Positions 36,454 to 44,929 of a stretch of 64,000 bases of DNA are shown here, one piece after another (position 1 is the stretch's first letter; the number at the start of each line of letters is the position of its first letter). The DNA is from JAGXFP01 sp039714535. GTDB lineage: Bacteria; Desulfobacterota; Desulfobulbia; Desulfobulbales; JAGXFP01. Below the pieces are notes generated by a model that was not told where the DNA came from, made no database searches, and saw only the letters and a program-made list of their open reading frames with translations. A program made the translations under genes and the position numbers. The stretch covers positions 19,298 to 83,297 of the forward strand of contig JBDLJC010000010.1 in the NCBI GenBank assembly GCA_039714535.1, given 5' to 3'.

Positions 36454-36948
36454 ATGTATCCGGTAAGACTTGGCGTAAAAACAGCAGAAAAAAGAATCCG
36501 AGCGTTGCTCAAAAATAATCACCATGCGGAAGCGTTATTGACAGCTGTATTCACCTATGAAAAAACTATCCATAGAACTCTGAAGCAATTAATTGTTTCT
36601 TCCGGGTTCAGATCCAAAGATGCTGAAAAATTATTAAAAAACATACAAGGATTTAATCGCCAAAAAAACATATGGCCTTGCTTTGATCCGCAAAATAGAA
36701 ACTTGCCTGAATTAATCGACAACAAACACTGGCAACATATCAGTAAGGCCGTAAAAATGCGCAACGACCTTGTACATGGTGTACGCGCGTACAATCTAGA
36801 TCTGTGCAAAGAGGTGACGGAGGAAATTTTAGCTCTAATAAGTCATACTATTGAACAATTTGAAACACAATATGGTTTCAATGGGTGGACGAGGATTACA
36901 GTTAGAATAAAATCAAAATTGCATTCTGATCCGAAAATTAAAACGTAA
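36454..36948 (+). CDS. HEPN-domain protein (candidate RNase), second gene of an inserted pair
   Basis: 164 residues, all-helical pattern. The conserved motif is KMRNDLVHG with Arg103 and His108, matching the R-X4-6-H catalytic motif of HEPN ribonucleases. An upstream helix AEALLTAVFTYEKTIHRTLKQLI supplies the paired bundle. HEPN proteins are RNases in many toxin-antitoxin, CRISPR and abortive-infection systems. The partner is the nuclease-like gene 9 bp upstream rather than an obvious MNT nucleotidyltransferase antitoxin. AT-rich, and placed between lptE and tkt, which are normally ordinary core genes. Confidence 0.6.
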   Translation: MYPVRLGVKTAEKRIRALLKNNHHAEALLTAVFTYEKTIHRTLKQLIVSSGFRSKDAEKLLKNIQGFNRQKNIWPCFDPQNRNLPELIDNKHWQHISKAVKMRNDLVHGVRAYNLDLCKEVTEEILALISHTIEQFETQYGFNGWTRITVRIKSKLHSDPKIKT

Positions 36949-36959
36949 CAACCAATCAC

Positions 36960-37018
36960 TTCAGCGACCTAGAAGAAGTACTGCGGCCTTGCAGGTATTT
37001 TTTGGCCAGTCCGCTGAA
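36960..37018. repeat. Inverted repeat at the downstream edge of the nuclease/HEPN insert
   Basis: TTCAGCG (36960-36966) pairs with CGCTGAA (37012-37018), enclosing a second possible stem GCGGCC/GGCC with T6 between. It directly follows the HEPN gene and may be its terminator, or mark an insertion boundary. A separate palindrome GTATTGGCAATAC lies at the other edge, near 35936-35948. Confidence 0.4.
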
Positions 37019-37069
37019 TCCAAAAGTTAATTGCCTTTTAAACTACAACATTTCATAATGAGGAAAAAC

Positions 37070-39067
37070 ATGCCGTCTCGTAAAGAACTTGCCAACGCAA
37101 TCAGGGCCTTGAGCATGGACGCAGTCCAGAAAGCCAACTCCGGCCATCCCGGCGCCCCGCTGGGCATGGCCGACATTGCCGAAGTCCTGTGGAACGATTT
37201 TCTTAAACATAATCCGGCCAATCCCAAGTGGTTCGACCGGGACCGCTTCGTTCTTTCCAACGGCCATGGCTCAATGCTGATCTATTCCCTGCTCCACCTG
37301 ACAGGTTACGATCTCAGCATGGACGACCTCAGTAATTTCCGGCAGCTCCACTCTAAGACCCCCGGACACCCGGAGTACGGTTACGCCCCCGGCGTTGAGA
37401 CCACTACCGGCCCCCTGGGCCAGGGTATCGCCAACGCCATCGGCATGGCAATCTCCGAACGCACCCTTGGGGCCCAGTTTAACCGGCCCGGCCACGATAT
37501 TGTCGATCATCACACCTACACCTTCATGGGTGATGGCTGTATGATGGAAGGCATTTCCCACGAGGCCTGCTCCCTGGCCGGGACCCTCGGGCTCGGTAAA
37601 CTGATCGCCCTCTATGATGACAACAATATCTCCATCGACGGCGAGGTCGGCGGCTGGTTCACCGACAACACCCCACAACGCTTCGACGCCTACGGCTGGC
37701 ACGTGGTCGAGAACGTTGACGGCCACGATCCGGAGGCGCTCAAAAAAGCAATCGAAGAGGCCCGGCAGGTCACCGATAAGCCCAGCCTGATCTGCTGCAA
37801 GACCATTATCGGCTACGGTTCTCCCAATAAGCAGGGTAAGGAAGATTGTCACGGCGCCCCGCTGGGCGAAGATGAGATCAAACTGACCCGGGCGGCCCTA
37901 GGCTGGAACCACGCCCCCTTCACGATCCCTGACGAGATCTACAACGACTGGGATGCCAAAGATAAGGGCGCAGATAACGAATCAGCCTGGAACGAGGAAT
38001 TCAAGGCCTACAGCCAAGCCCACCCTGAGTTGGCCGCTGAATTCAGCAGAAGAATGAACGGCGACTTACCGGCCAACTGGCAGGAAGGCGCCAGCGGTTT
38101 CGTCAATGCCACTAACGACAAGGCTGAGAAGGTCGCTACCCGTAAGGCCTCCCAGAACAGCCTCAACGGCTACGGGCCGCTGCTGCCCGAACTGATCGGC
38201 GGTTCCGCCGATCTGGCCGGTTCCAACCTCACCATCTGGAGCGGCAGCAAGGGTATTCAGGACGAGGCCGACGGCAACTATATCTACTTCGGGGTCCGGG
38301 AATTCGCGATGTGCGCCATCGCCAACGGCATTGCCCTGCACGGCGGCTTCATCCCCTACACCTCAACCTTTCTGATCTTCTCCGAGTACGCCCGTAACGC
38401 TCTGCGGATGGCGGCTTTGATGAAACAGCGCTCTATCTATGTATTCACCCACGACTCCATCGGTCTCGGTGAAGACGGCCCCACCCATCAGCCAATTGAA
38501 CAGGCCGCCACCCTGAGGATGATCCCCAATATGAGCCTTTGGCGCACCTGTGACGCGGTCGAAACCGCCGCGGCCTGGAAATATGCCATTGAAAATAAGA
38601 CCGGCCCCACCTCCCTGCTCCTCTCCCGTCAGGGGTTGCCCCACATGGAGCGCAGCAGCGAGCAACTGGCCAATATTGCCAAGGGCGGCTACATCCTAGG
38701 CGATTGCGGCTGCAATAAACCCGATGCCATCATCATCGCCACCGGTTCCGAGGTTGAACTGGCGGTTAATGCGGCCCGGGTTATGGCCGACAAAGGCAAG
38801 AAAATCAGGGTGGTCTCCATGCCGTCCGTCGATGCCTTCGAGGCCCAGGACGAGGCCTACCGTCAGTCAGTCCTGCCGGACTCCGTTACTGCCCGGGTGG
38901 TAGTCGAAGCCGGAGTTACCGGAGGCTGGTACAAATATTGTGGCACCAAGGGCAAGGTCATCGGTCTGGATCGTTTCGGCGAATCCGCCCCGGCCGGCGA
39001 ACTTTTCAAGATGTTCGGCTTCACGGTTGAAAATGTCGTCAGTGCGGTTGAGGAAGTAATCTCTTAA
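37070..39067 (+). CDS. tkt: Transketolase
   Basis: 665 residues from the ATG at 37070, preceded by GAGGAAAAAC; the frame is open upstream but the family start is MPSRKELANAIRAL. TPP-binding motif GDGCMMEGISHEA...NN (about 157-190), SNGHG and KTPGHPE near the N-terminus, and EDGPTHQP near 475 are all present. Moves two-carbon units in the pentose phosphate pathway. A strong terminator follows. Confidence 0.97.
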   Translation: MPSRKELANAIRALSMDAVQKANSGHPGAPLGMADIAEVLWNDFLKHNPANPKWFDRDRFVLSNGHGSMLIYSLLHLTGYDLSMDDLSNFRQLHSKTPGHPEYGYAPGVETTTGPLGQGIANAIGMAISERTLGAQFNRPGHDIVDHHTYTFMGDGCMMEGISHEACSLAGTLGLGKLIALYDDNNISIDGEVGGWFTDNTPQRFDAYGWHVVENVDGHDPEALKKAIEEARQVTDKPSLICCKTIIGYGSPNKQGKEDCHGAPLGEDEIKLTRAALGWNHAPFTIPDEIYNDWDAKDKGADNESAWNEEFKAYSQAHPELAAEFSRRMNGDLPANWQEGASGFVNATNDKAEKVATRKASQNSLNGYGPLLPELIGGSADLAGSNLTIWSGSKGIQDEADGNYIYFGVREFAMCAIANGIALHGGFIPYTSTFLIFSEYARNALRMAALMKQRSIYVFTHDSIGLGEDGPTHQPIEQAATLRMIPNMSLWRTCDAVETAAAWKYAIENKTGPTSLLLSRQGLPHMERSSEQLANIAKGGYILGDCGCNKPDAIIIATGSEVELAVNAARVMADKGKKIRVVSMPSVDAFEAQDEAYRQSVLPDSVTARVVVEAGVTGGWYKYCGTKGKVIGLDRFGESAPAGELFKMFGFTVENVVSAVEEVIS

Positions 39068-39097
39068 GTCTTTTCGTATCACCTATTAAGCGATCAG

Positions 39098-39133
39098 GAA
39101 GCCAGGGCTTACCCCCTGGCTTCCTTTATTTTT
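39098..39133 (+). terminator. Rho-independent terminator of tkt
   Basis: GAAGCCAGGG (39098-39107) and CCCTGGCTTC (39114-39123) form a perfect 10-bp stem with a 6-nt loop, followed by CTTTATTTTT. It ends 15 bp before the dusB start. Confidence 0.9.
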
Positions 39134-39148
39134 AAGGCCAATTCTCTT

Positions 39149-40075
39149 ATGCAGATCGGCAATGTCAAACTAGACAATCCCTTCATTCTCGCCCCACTGG
39201 CCGGCTACACCGACCTGCCGTTCCGCCTGCTCTGCCGGGAATATGGCGCCTCCCTCTGCTATTCGGAGATGATCAGCTGCCACGGCCTCACCTACCAGCA
39301 AAAAAACACCCTTGATATGCTGCAGACCGTCGCAGAGGAACGACCGGTCAACATCCAGCTCTTCGGCAGTGAACCGGAGGTCATGGGCCGGGCCGCCGCC
39401 ATCCTGACTGACTACCCCATAGATCTGATCGATATCAATATGGGTTGCCCGGTCAGAAAAGTGATCAAGAAAGGGGCCGGGGCCTTCATGATGAAGCAGC
39501 CGGAACTGGCCGAGAAGGTAATCAAGCAGGTCTGCGCCAACACCACCCTGCCGGTGACCGTCAAGATCAGGACCGGCTGGAGCCACGACAAGATAACCGC
39601 CCCCGAATTTGCCAAAATGATCGAGCAGGCCGGAGCCGCAGCGGTGGCGGTACATGGCCGAACCTGGACCGATGGTTTCGGCGGCACCGTTGACCGCTCG
39701 GTAATCGCTGCAGTCAAGAAGGCGGTATCAATCCCGGTAATCGGCAACGGTGATATCCTCAGTTATCAGGACGGTCTGGCAATGATGGAAGAAACGGGCT
39801 GCGATGCGGTAATGATCGGCCGGGGCGCCCTCGGCAACCCTTTTGTCTTCAGGCCGGAGGGACGACCGGCTAACATTGCCGGGATTGTCCCGGCCCTGTA
39901 CCGCCATCTGGAACTGATCGAACAATACTGCCAGACCGAGCGGGTCCTGGCCCGGACCAAGAACCAGGCCGGCCGCTACTTCAAGGGTCTGCCCGGCAGC
40001 TCGAAAATCAGACAGCTGATCTACAGTGCCAAAACCTTTCAGGAATTAAAAGATCTGCTTACTTCCTGGTGCTAA
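39149..40075 (+). CDS. dusB: tRNA-dihydrouridine synthase (DusB type)
   Basis: 308 residues, FMN-dependent TIM barrel. It begins IGNVKLDNPFILAPLAGYTD. The nucleotide/RNA-binding motif is INMGCPVRKVIKKGAGA with the catalytic Cys near residue 100; KIRTGW and GNGDI follow, and MIGRGALGNPF binds FMN phosphate. Reduces uridines in the tRNA D-loop. Confidence 0.94.
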   Translation: MQIGNVKLDNPFILAPLAGYTDLPFRLLCREYGASLCYSEMISCHGLTYQQKNTLDMLQTVAEERPVNIQLFGSEPEVMGRAAAILTDYPIDLIDINMGCPVRKVIKKGAGAFMMKQPELAEKVIKQVCANTTLPVTVKIRTGWSHDKITAPEFAKMIEQAGAAAVAVHGRTWTDGFGGTVDRSVIAAVKKAVSIPVIGNGDILSYQDGLAMMEETGCDAVMIGRGALGNPFVFRPEGRPANIAGIVPALYRHLELIEQYCQTERVLARTKNQAGRYFKGLPGSSKIRQLIYSAKTFQELKDLLTSWC

Positions 40076-40182
40076 ACCTTTCCCTCCTCGCCACATATGG
40101 TTATAGTGTCGGATGAGTAACGACAAAAAAAATCGCGCCCACTATAGGCAGAAAGCCAGAATAATCTTCACGAAAACATTAC

Positions 40183-41148
40183 ATGACCAATAAAAGAATC
40201 AAAACAATTCAATGGACCGCCCTGCTGAGCTGCGGATTCATCGCCACCCAGATAGCAACCATCCTCTTCAAGGGCGAAGCCTTCTGCCTGAACCAGGGCT
40301 GCAAGATAGTCGAAAACCTTACCCTGGTTCCTCCCATCTACATTAATCTGGCCGGGTTCCTCTTTTTTCTTGCCGTTTTCGCAACGAGCCGCTGCACCCA
40401 GGAGCGGTCAGAGCCGATCTTTGACTGGCTCCGCCTGTTATTACTGACCGGCTTGGCAATCGAAGGGGTGCTAATCGGTTATCAACTATTCGTGGCCCAG
40501 ACCTTCTGTTCCTACTGTCTGATTATATTTACCCTCATCGTCCTGCTTAATATCATCTATGGCCGCAAACAACTGCTGCTGGGCGGCCCGGTCCTCCTGG
40601 CAGTGTTCATCGCCTTCAGTTCGCTTAATTTCGGTTCCTCGCAGATCTTGCTCCAGGCCCAAAATCTTGCGTCCGGCACTTTCGCAGTAAAAGGTCAGCT
40701 GGCCCCGAGCAGCCAACTGTATCTCTTTTTCTCCTCGGACTGTTCCCACTGCCGAAATGTACTTGACGCCATTGCAAGCGATAACAACTGCGAATTTAAT
40801 TTCAACCCGATTGACAGAATCGAATCCCTTGAGATGCCGGGCCTTGAGTATTTCCCCAACTACAACTCTTCATTAAACCGGTTACTGCTCTCTCTACTTG
40901 AGATCAAGACTATCCCCGTCCTGCTGGCCAAAAGTCATAATGGCTTTACTCTGATCAAGGGGGAAGGGGAAATTATTGATTTTATAAATGAAACCTGTTC
41001 CGATGCGTCAACAATCGATCCCTATAGCGGTTCATCCAGCGATGCTGACGATATTGGCTTTAGCACGGAAGCCGCGCAGGAAGGAGAATGTGAAATAGAA
41101 GTTGAATGTCCGGACCCAGTGGAAGAATCAACCTCCAGCGCATACTAA
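40183..41148 (+). CDS. VKOR-thioredoxin-like fusion, membrane thiol oxidase
   Basis: 321 residues. The first about 150 residues contain four to five membrane helices. The VKOR active pair is CSYC (109-112) in a helix, and the loop pair is Cys35/Cys40. Residues about 175-265 look like a thioredoxin fold with CSHC (187-190) after LYLFFSSD. VKOR homologues oxidise a periplasmic DsbA-like partner and pass electrons to quinones; the fused domain would be that partner. The acidic tail (about 270-321) is unusual and contains two more Cys. A tiny Cys-rich protein follows 13 bp later. Confidence 0.82.
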   Translation: MTNKRIKTIQWTALLSCGFIATQIATILFKGEAFCLNQGCKIVENLTLVPPIYINLAGFLFFLAVFATSRCTQERSEPIFDWLRLLLLTGLAIEGVLIGYQLFVAQTFCSYCLIIFTLIVLLNIIYGRKQLLLGGPVLLAVFIAFSSLNFGSSQILLQAQNLASGTFAVKGQLAPSSQLYLFFSSDCSHCRNVLDAIASDNNCEFNFNPIDRIESLEMPGLEYFPNYNSSLNRLLLSLLEIKTIPVLLAKSHNGFTLIKGEGEIIDFINETCSDASTIDPYSGSSSDADDIGFSTEAAQEGECEIEVECPDPVEESTSSAY

Positions 41149-41161
41149 AGAGGGCCACGCC

Positions 41162-41362
41162 ATGCTTGAAAACATCATTCTCTGGCTGATCATCACCATT
41201 GCCGCCATCTACTGTGGCCGTACCATTTACCGCACCCTCACCGGGAAATCCAAAGGTTGCGCCGGCTGCAATTGTGACTGCAGCGAAGAGGAAATCTCCC
41301 CCCCTCCCCTCCAACAGTCTTTTCCCGACCTGACCGAAAAGAAAGACAAATCTGAGAGCTAG
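41162..41362 (+). CDS. FeoB-associated Cys-rich membrane protein-like peptide
   Basis: 66 residues from the ATG at 41162; the longer open frame overlaps the previous gene. One N-terminal helix (ENIILWLIITIAAIYCGRTIY) is followed by KGCAGCNCDC, the cluster typical of the FeoB-associated family. Those proteins normally sit beside feoB; no feoB is here. Its pairing with the VKOR fusion suggests a thiol or metal role in the same membrane. Confidence 0.7.
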   Translation: MLENIILWLIITIAAIYCGRTIYRTLTGKSKGCAGCNCDCSEEEISPPPLQQSFPDLTEKKDKSES

Positions 41363-41396
41363 CAAAATTTTCAAGAATAAAACGCTGGTTTTTCCC

Positions 41397-41420
41397 GTTA
41401 AAAGTCAACCGGCTTTTAAC
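41397..41420 (+). terminator. Weak terminator-like hairpin after the Cys-rich gene
   Basis: GTTAAAAG (41397-41404) pairs with CTTTTAAC (41413-41420), followed by the T-rich TTCTTTCTT. AT-rich stem, so modest strength. Confidence 0.4.
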
Positions 41421-41610
41421 TTCTTTCTTGGTAACATTCTTCACCGTGTGATATGGAAACCATAATCGCCCGCACATTACTGTGGCCGCATAACTCCTGA
41501 ATTGTACGTATGTTATAGCTGATTCCTGGAAAAAATACTGCCCCGTTCACCTCTCATTTAAATGAAAAAACAGGGATTGCTTTACTTTCTATTCATGCTG
41601 CGGAGATAGG

Positions 41611-41627
41611 TGCGACAATTTGTCGCA
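41611..41627. promoter_or_regulatory. Perfect 17-bp operator-like palindrome abutting the sRNA promoter
   Basis: TGCGACAATTTGTCGCA is perfectly symmetric about T41619 and ends one base before the -35 box at 41628. That position suits an activator or repressor of the small RNA promoter. The regulator is not identified. Confidence 0.6.
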
Positions 41628-41656
41628 TTGACTGGATGCAAGTTAAGTGATATACT
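41628..41656 (+). promoter_or_regulatory. Strong predicted sigma-70 promoter of a small RNA
   Basis: TTGACT (41628-41633), a spacer of exactly 17 bp, and TATACT (41651-41656). Each box matches the consensus at five of six positions. Transcription is expected near 41663. No ribosome site and credible open frame follow. Confidence 0.65.
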
Positions 41657-41662
41657 AAATTC

Positions 41663-41764
41663 TAATGTTCTCCAGATTCCCCCCCGTTTCTGGAATAGGA
41701 CAGAGTATTCTTCCCTCCTCAAAAGGCCGATATATATATTATATATATCGGCCTTTCCTTTTTT
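41663..41764 (+). ncRNA. Predicted trans-acting small RNA with C-rich loop (about 100 nt)
   Basis: Start is inferred from the promoter at 41628-41656 and the end from the terminator U-run. The 5' part folds as TCCAGA (41671-41676) with TCTGGA (41689-41694); its 12-nt loop contains seven consecutive C. A single-stranded linker follows with CCCTCCTC, complementary to Shine-Dalgarno sequences. A long terminator stem closes the RNA. This layout, C-rich loop plus anti-Shine-Dalgarno linker plus terminator, is that of small RNAs that block ribosome binding. No known family is recognised. Targets could include the redox genes around it, but this is a guess. Confidence 0.55.
41722..41764 (+). terminator. 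Very strong terminator with 17-bp perfect stem
   Basis: The arms 41722-41738 and 41740-41756 are perfectly complementary (AAAGGCCGA then alternating TA), centred on T41739, and are followed by CC and six T. The stem is unusually long and AT-rich at the tip. It closes the predicted small RNA. Confidence 0.88.
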
Positions 41765-42144
41765 AGCTAAAGAAAATCCAGTTACTTTTATTTTTTTGCT
41801 TCTGCCACAACAAAGTTGTGGCAGAGATAGATAAGAGGGTTCTCTTCTGCCATTTATTCAGAATGGAGAATATTGTTAATTCTGGACGGCTAGAATTATA
41901 GAATATTGTTCAAATATCTGCTTCAAAGTCACAAAAAGCAACTAGTGCGGTAAATCAGAATACGTAATTTCAAAACCTTAAAGCAAAGCCCCCCATCCCT
42001 CGATTCCGGCATCAACCTTGCAGCAATAAGGCTGTTCAAAATTTAAATCAGCAGCGCGGTCTCGGGCCAGAAGCCAGGGGGATTTTGACCGAAACCTGCC
42101 TAATCGTTAAACATTTTCCTATTGCTAAGAAGGGAGTTTAGAAA
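41765..42144. other. Intergenic region upstream of the dihaem cytochrome, with an 11-bp hairpin
   Basis: 380 bp without a gene. TCTGCCACAAC (41801-41811) and GTTGTGGCAGA (41815-41825) form a perfect stem with loop AAA. It is not followed by a U-tract on the plus strand, so it is an operator or RNA structure rather than a terminator. A weak promoter-like pair (TTGACC, 17 bp, TAAACA) lies near 42087-42115 ahead of the cytochrome gene. Confidence 0.5.
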
Positions 42145-43011
42145 ATGAAAAAAATTCTAGTTGCAGCGTTTATTTTAATTTCTGTCGGGACTGTTTATGC
42201 CGGAGAAAAGATCGACCCGGCTCAAAGAGCTTACGACAAGGCGGATGGCCTTAATGGCGGTCTGTTATACGACAAGTTCTGGAAGAAAGGAGAGGTGTCG
42301 GCCCGATTTACTAACGCCTACGGGCTGGACATTGAGCGCATCAACAGATATTCTGCATTTTACCGCTGCAAGTCCTGCCACGGTTGGGATCAGATCGGCA
42401 GAAATGGTTATTATATTAAAAAAGCACCGGCAAAAGCCAAGCAGCCGACGGTCACTGCGGTAAACCTGATTAAAAGTGGTAAAACGCTGACACCCGCAGA
42501 GCTATTCGGTAAAATCAAGAATCCCACATCCCCTCGTTCCATAGCATATGACCCGGCTGGATATGACCCTGAGCTCAACTCTAAAATTGGTGATAAGATG
42601 CCAAGCTATGGAGAAATTTTTACTGACGAAGAGATCTGGGATCTGGTGAAATTTCTCAAGGAAGATGCGGTTCTCCACCAAGAATTTTACACCCTGGTGA
42701 CCAGCGGTAGTTATCCCAAAGGGAAAGCCGTATTTACCGAAATTGGCAAAGGCGGCAACCCCCAAAACGGCGATATAATTTATGCAGAAAATTGCGCCTC
42801 ATGCCATGGTGCTGATGGCCGAAAAATTAGTATAAAAGGTTACTCCGTGGGTGAATTCACCCGCAAAAAAACTTACGAACTGGCCCATAAGGTTAAATTC
42901 GGCCAGCCGGGATCAAATATGTTCGGCACCGATCTAACGGTGCAAGAGATGAAGGATCTTCATAAGGCCCTGACCGACGGACGGGAATATCCGGCAATTA
43001 AAGGGCGATAA
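42145..43011 (+). CDS. Exported dihaem c-type cytochrome
   Basis: 288 residues. Signal peptide 1-19 (cut at VYA-GEK). Two haem motifs: CKSCH (75-79) and CASCH (217-221), each in a small cytochrome c-like domain. The second is introduced by GDIIYAENCASCHGADG, typical of class I cytochromes with later Met ligands. GGGAG precedes the ATG. Periplasmic electron carrier; partner unknown. The Dsb/TlpA genes follow 170 bp later. Confidence 0.88.
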   Translation: MKKILVAAFILISVGTVYAGEKIDPAQRAYDKADGLNGGLLYDKFWKKGEVSARFTNAYGLDIERINRYSAFYRCKSCHGWDQIGRNGYYIKKAPAKAKQPTVTAVNLIKSGKTLTPAELFGKIKNPTSPRSIAYDPAGYDPELNSKIGDKMPSYGEIFTDEEIWDLVKFLKEDAVLHQEFYTLVTSGSYPKGKAVFTEIGKGGNPQNGDIIYAENCASCHGADGRKISIKGYSVGEFTRKKTYELAHKVKFGQPGSNMFGTDLTVQEMKDLHKALTDGREYPAIKGR

Positions 43012-43185
43012 GATCGGAAGCTGACAAAATAAACCGGAAAGTTTCCCGGAATTGCTGTTCTTCTTGTCGTGACCAGTCTCAGCCTGTATATTCACAGGGT
43101 CTATAGATGACCGTTTTCCTTTCAGCAGAAAAAAAGCGTCTTGCCCAACTTTCAAACCAATCATTCAATTCAGAGAGCTTATGCT

Positions 43186-43623
43186 ATGCCCCAGCCAGAT
43201 CAAACGTCAGATTCAAATTGGACTATTCTTTTTCTATGTTGGCTCTTAGCCAGCACTGCAACCGCCGGCAGTGTATTTTTCAGTTCGGTGATGGAGTTTG
43301 CCCCCTGTGTTTTGTGTTGGTATCAGCGAATATGCCTATTCCCTCTGGTCATAATCTTAGCAGCAGGGCTTTTCCCTATTGATAAGAATGTGGTGAAATA
43401 TGCTCTACCTCTGGCGATCGCAGGCTGGTTGACGGCATTTTATCATACCCTGCTATACAGCGGAATCATCCCGGAGAGTATTCAACCTTGCACCCAGGGA
43501 GTCTCCTGTACGGAAGAATACATAAATCTGTTTGGTTTTTTGACCATCCCAATGCTTTCTTTAATTACATTTTCAATAATAATAGCCCTTTTAATTGTTC
43601 TGCAGAGGAGGATGTCTAAATGA
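43186..43623 (+). CDS. DsbB/BdbC-type disulfide bond formation protein
   Basis: 145 residues from the ATG at 43186. Four membrane helices. The first active pair is CVLC in FAPCVLCWYQRICLFP, the DsbB/BdbC signature; the second pair is in PCTQGVSC within the second outer loop. It oxidises the DsbA-like partner encoded next and hands electrons to quinone. The stop overlaps the next start (ATGA). Confidence 0.9.
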   Translation: MPQPDQTSDSNWTILFLCWLLASTATAGSVFFSSVMEFAPCVLCWYQRICLFPLVIILAAGLFPIDKNVVKYALPLAIAGWLTAFYHTLLYSGIIPESIQPCTQGVSCTEEYINLFGFLTIPMLSLITFSIIIALLIVLQRRMSK

Positions 43624-44273
43624 AATATATAGTGGTCGGGTTTTCATGTCTTATTTTGTTCTTTTTATTTGTCTTTGCCAGTTCCTACTACAAAGAGCAA
43701 CAGATTGAAAAATATGGCTTTATGGCCAAAGATAATGCGGCAACCTTTATTAGAGATCACTCCCAGACACTTGGCAGTGATGAGGCGAAAGTCTATCTGG
43801 TTGAGTTCATGGATCCGGCCTGTGAAACCTGTGCCGCTTTTTCTCCATTCGTTAAGCAGATGATGGCCGCCAATCCCGGTAAAATCAAACTTGTCCTCCG
43901 CTATGCGCCATTTCACGATGGCGCCGATTATTTTGTCAAGATCCTTGAGGCCGCTAAAAAGCAGGGGAAATACTGGGAAACACTGGATGTTATGTATAAA
44001 TCGCAACCTTACTGGGCCAGTCACAGTAACCCGCAACCCCAGAGGATCTGGCAATTTCTGCCGAAGGCAGGGCTCGATATCGAGCGCCTCAGAAAAGACA
44101 TGAATGACCCGGCAATTGTAAAACTCATCGAACAGGATCTAGCCGATGCCAAAACACTTAATGTGCGAAAAACTCCGGGCTTCTTTGCCAATGGCAAACC
44201 TCTTCAGACTTTTGGCGCCCGACAACTACAACAATTGGTCCAATCTGAAATCAGAGCAAGCTACCCCAATTAA
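43620..44273 (+). CDS. DsbA-family thiol:disulfide oxidoreductase, membrane-anchored
   Basis: 217 residues. The N-terminal helix (about 3-22) lacks a clear cleavage site, suggesting an anchor. The thioredoxin-fold active site is CETC (68-71) in EFMDPACETC; the cis-proline loop is KTPGFFANG. Translationally coupled to the DsbB-like gene, so the two form an oxidising pair. Confidence 0.9.
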   Translation: MKYIVVGFSCLILFFLFVFASSYYKEQQIEKYGFMAKDNAATFIRDHSQTLGSDEAKVYLVEFMDPACETCAAFSPFVKQMMAANPGKIKLVLRYAPFHDGADYFVKILEAAKKQGKYWETLDVMYKSQPYWASHSNPQPQRIWQFLPKAGLDIERLRKDMNDPAIVKLIEQDLADAKTLNVRKTPGFFANGKPLQTFGARQLQQLVQSEIRASYPN

Positions 44274-44320
44274 TCAACTATGCCCGCAGGGGTTAAGGTT
44301 ATAGGAAGAGACAGATCATT

Positions 44321-44827
44321 ATGAAAAAAATATCATTATTAATCCTGGCCTTTTGTTTCCCTTTGTTCATAGCAGCCTGCGGCCAAGAACCGAAGGTAGC
44401 TACAGTTGGAGAGACGGCCCCGGACTTTAGTCTTGTCGACAGAAGTGGCAAAACCTGGACTCTCTCCGAACTTAAGGGGCAGGTGGTCTTTGTTAATTTC
44501 TGGGCAACCTGGTGTCCTCCCTGCCGCGAGGAGATGCCCGCAATGCAAAGGCTTTACACCATGCTGCCTAAAGATAAATTTAAAATGCTGGCGATCCTCA
44601 ATAATGACAACCCGGTACTGGCAGATGATTTTGCGGCAAAACTCGGCATTACCATGCCGATCCTTGATGATCGGGATAATCAGATCGGTCCTAAATATGG
44701 CCTAACAGGAGTACCAGAGACTTTTATAGTTGATAAGCAGGGAGTGCTCCGAAAAAAATTCATTGGTCCTGCCCAATGGGACTCACCCGGATTCAGGCAA
44801 TTGATGATGAATTACATTAACCAATGA
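44321..44827 (+). CDS. TlpA/ResA-like thioredoxin lipoprotein
   Basis: 168 residues. Lipoprotein signal ending FIAAC (Cys20). The thioredoxin domain has APDFSLVDRSGK and the active site WATWCPPCREEMP (CPPC, 65-68), and the cis-proline GVPETFIVD. Such proteins keep apocytochrome cysteines reduced or deliver electrons across the periplasm. It follows the DsbB-DsbA pair by 47 bp, next to a cytochrome gene, which suits cytochrome c maturation. Confidence 0.9.
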   Translation: MKKISLLILAFCFPLFIAACGQEPKVATVGETAPDFSLVDRSGKTWTLSELKGQVVFVNFWATWCPPCREEMPAMQRLYTMLPKDKFKMLAILNNDNPVLADDFAAKLGITMPILDDRDNQIGPKYGLTGVPETFIVDKQGVLRKKFIGPAQWDSPGFRQLMMNYINQ

Positions 44828-44929
44828 TGGTTAGGAGAGAAGCCAGGATACAGGAGCAACAAATTTTATCGCCTTTCTGGCGGATGATTTCTTATGGCTA
44901 CTCATTCATTCAACAAAAAGTGGTCTGAA

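Noticed and set aside
41610..41834. 74-codon plus-strand frame across the small RNA region
   Set aside because: It runs through the promoter, the C-rich hairpin and the long terminator stem, has no ribosome site, and its protein has no recognisable features.
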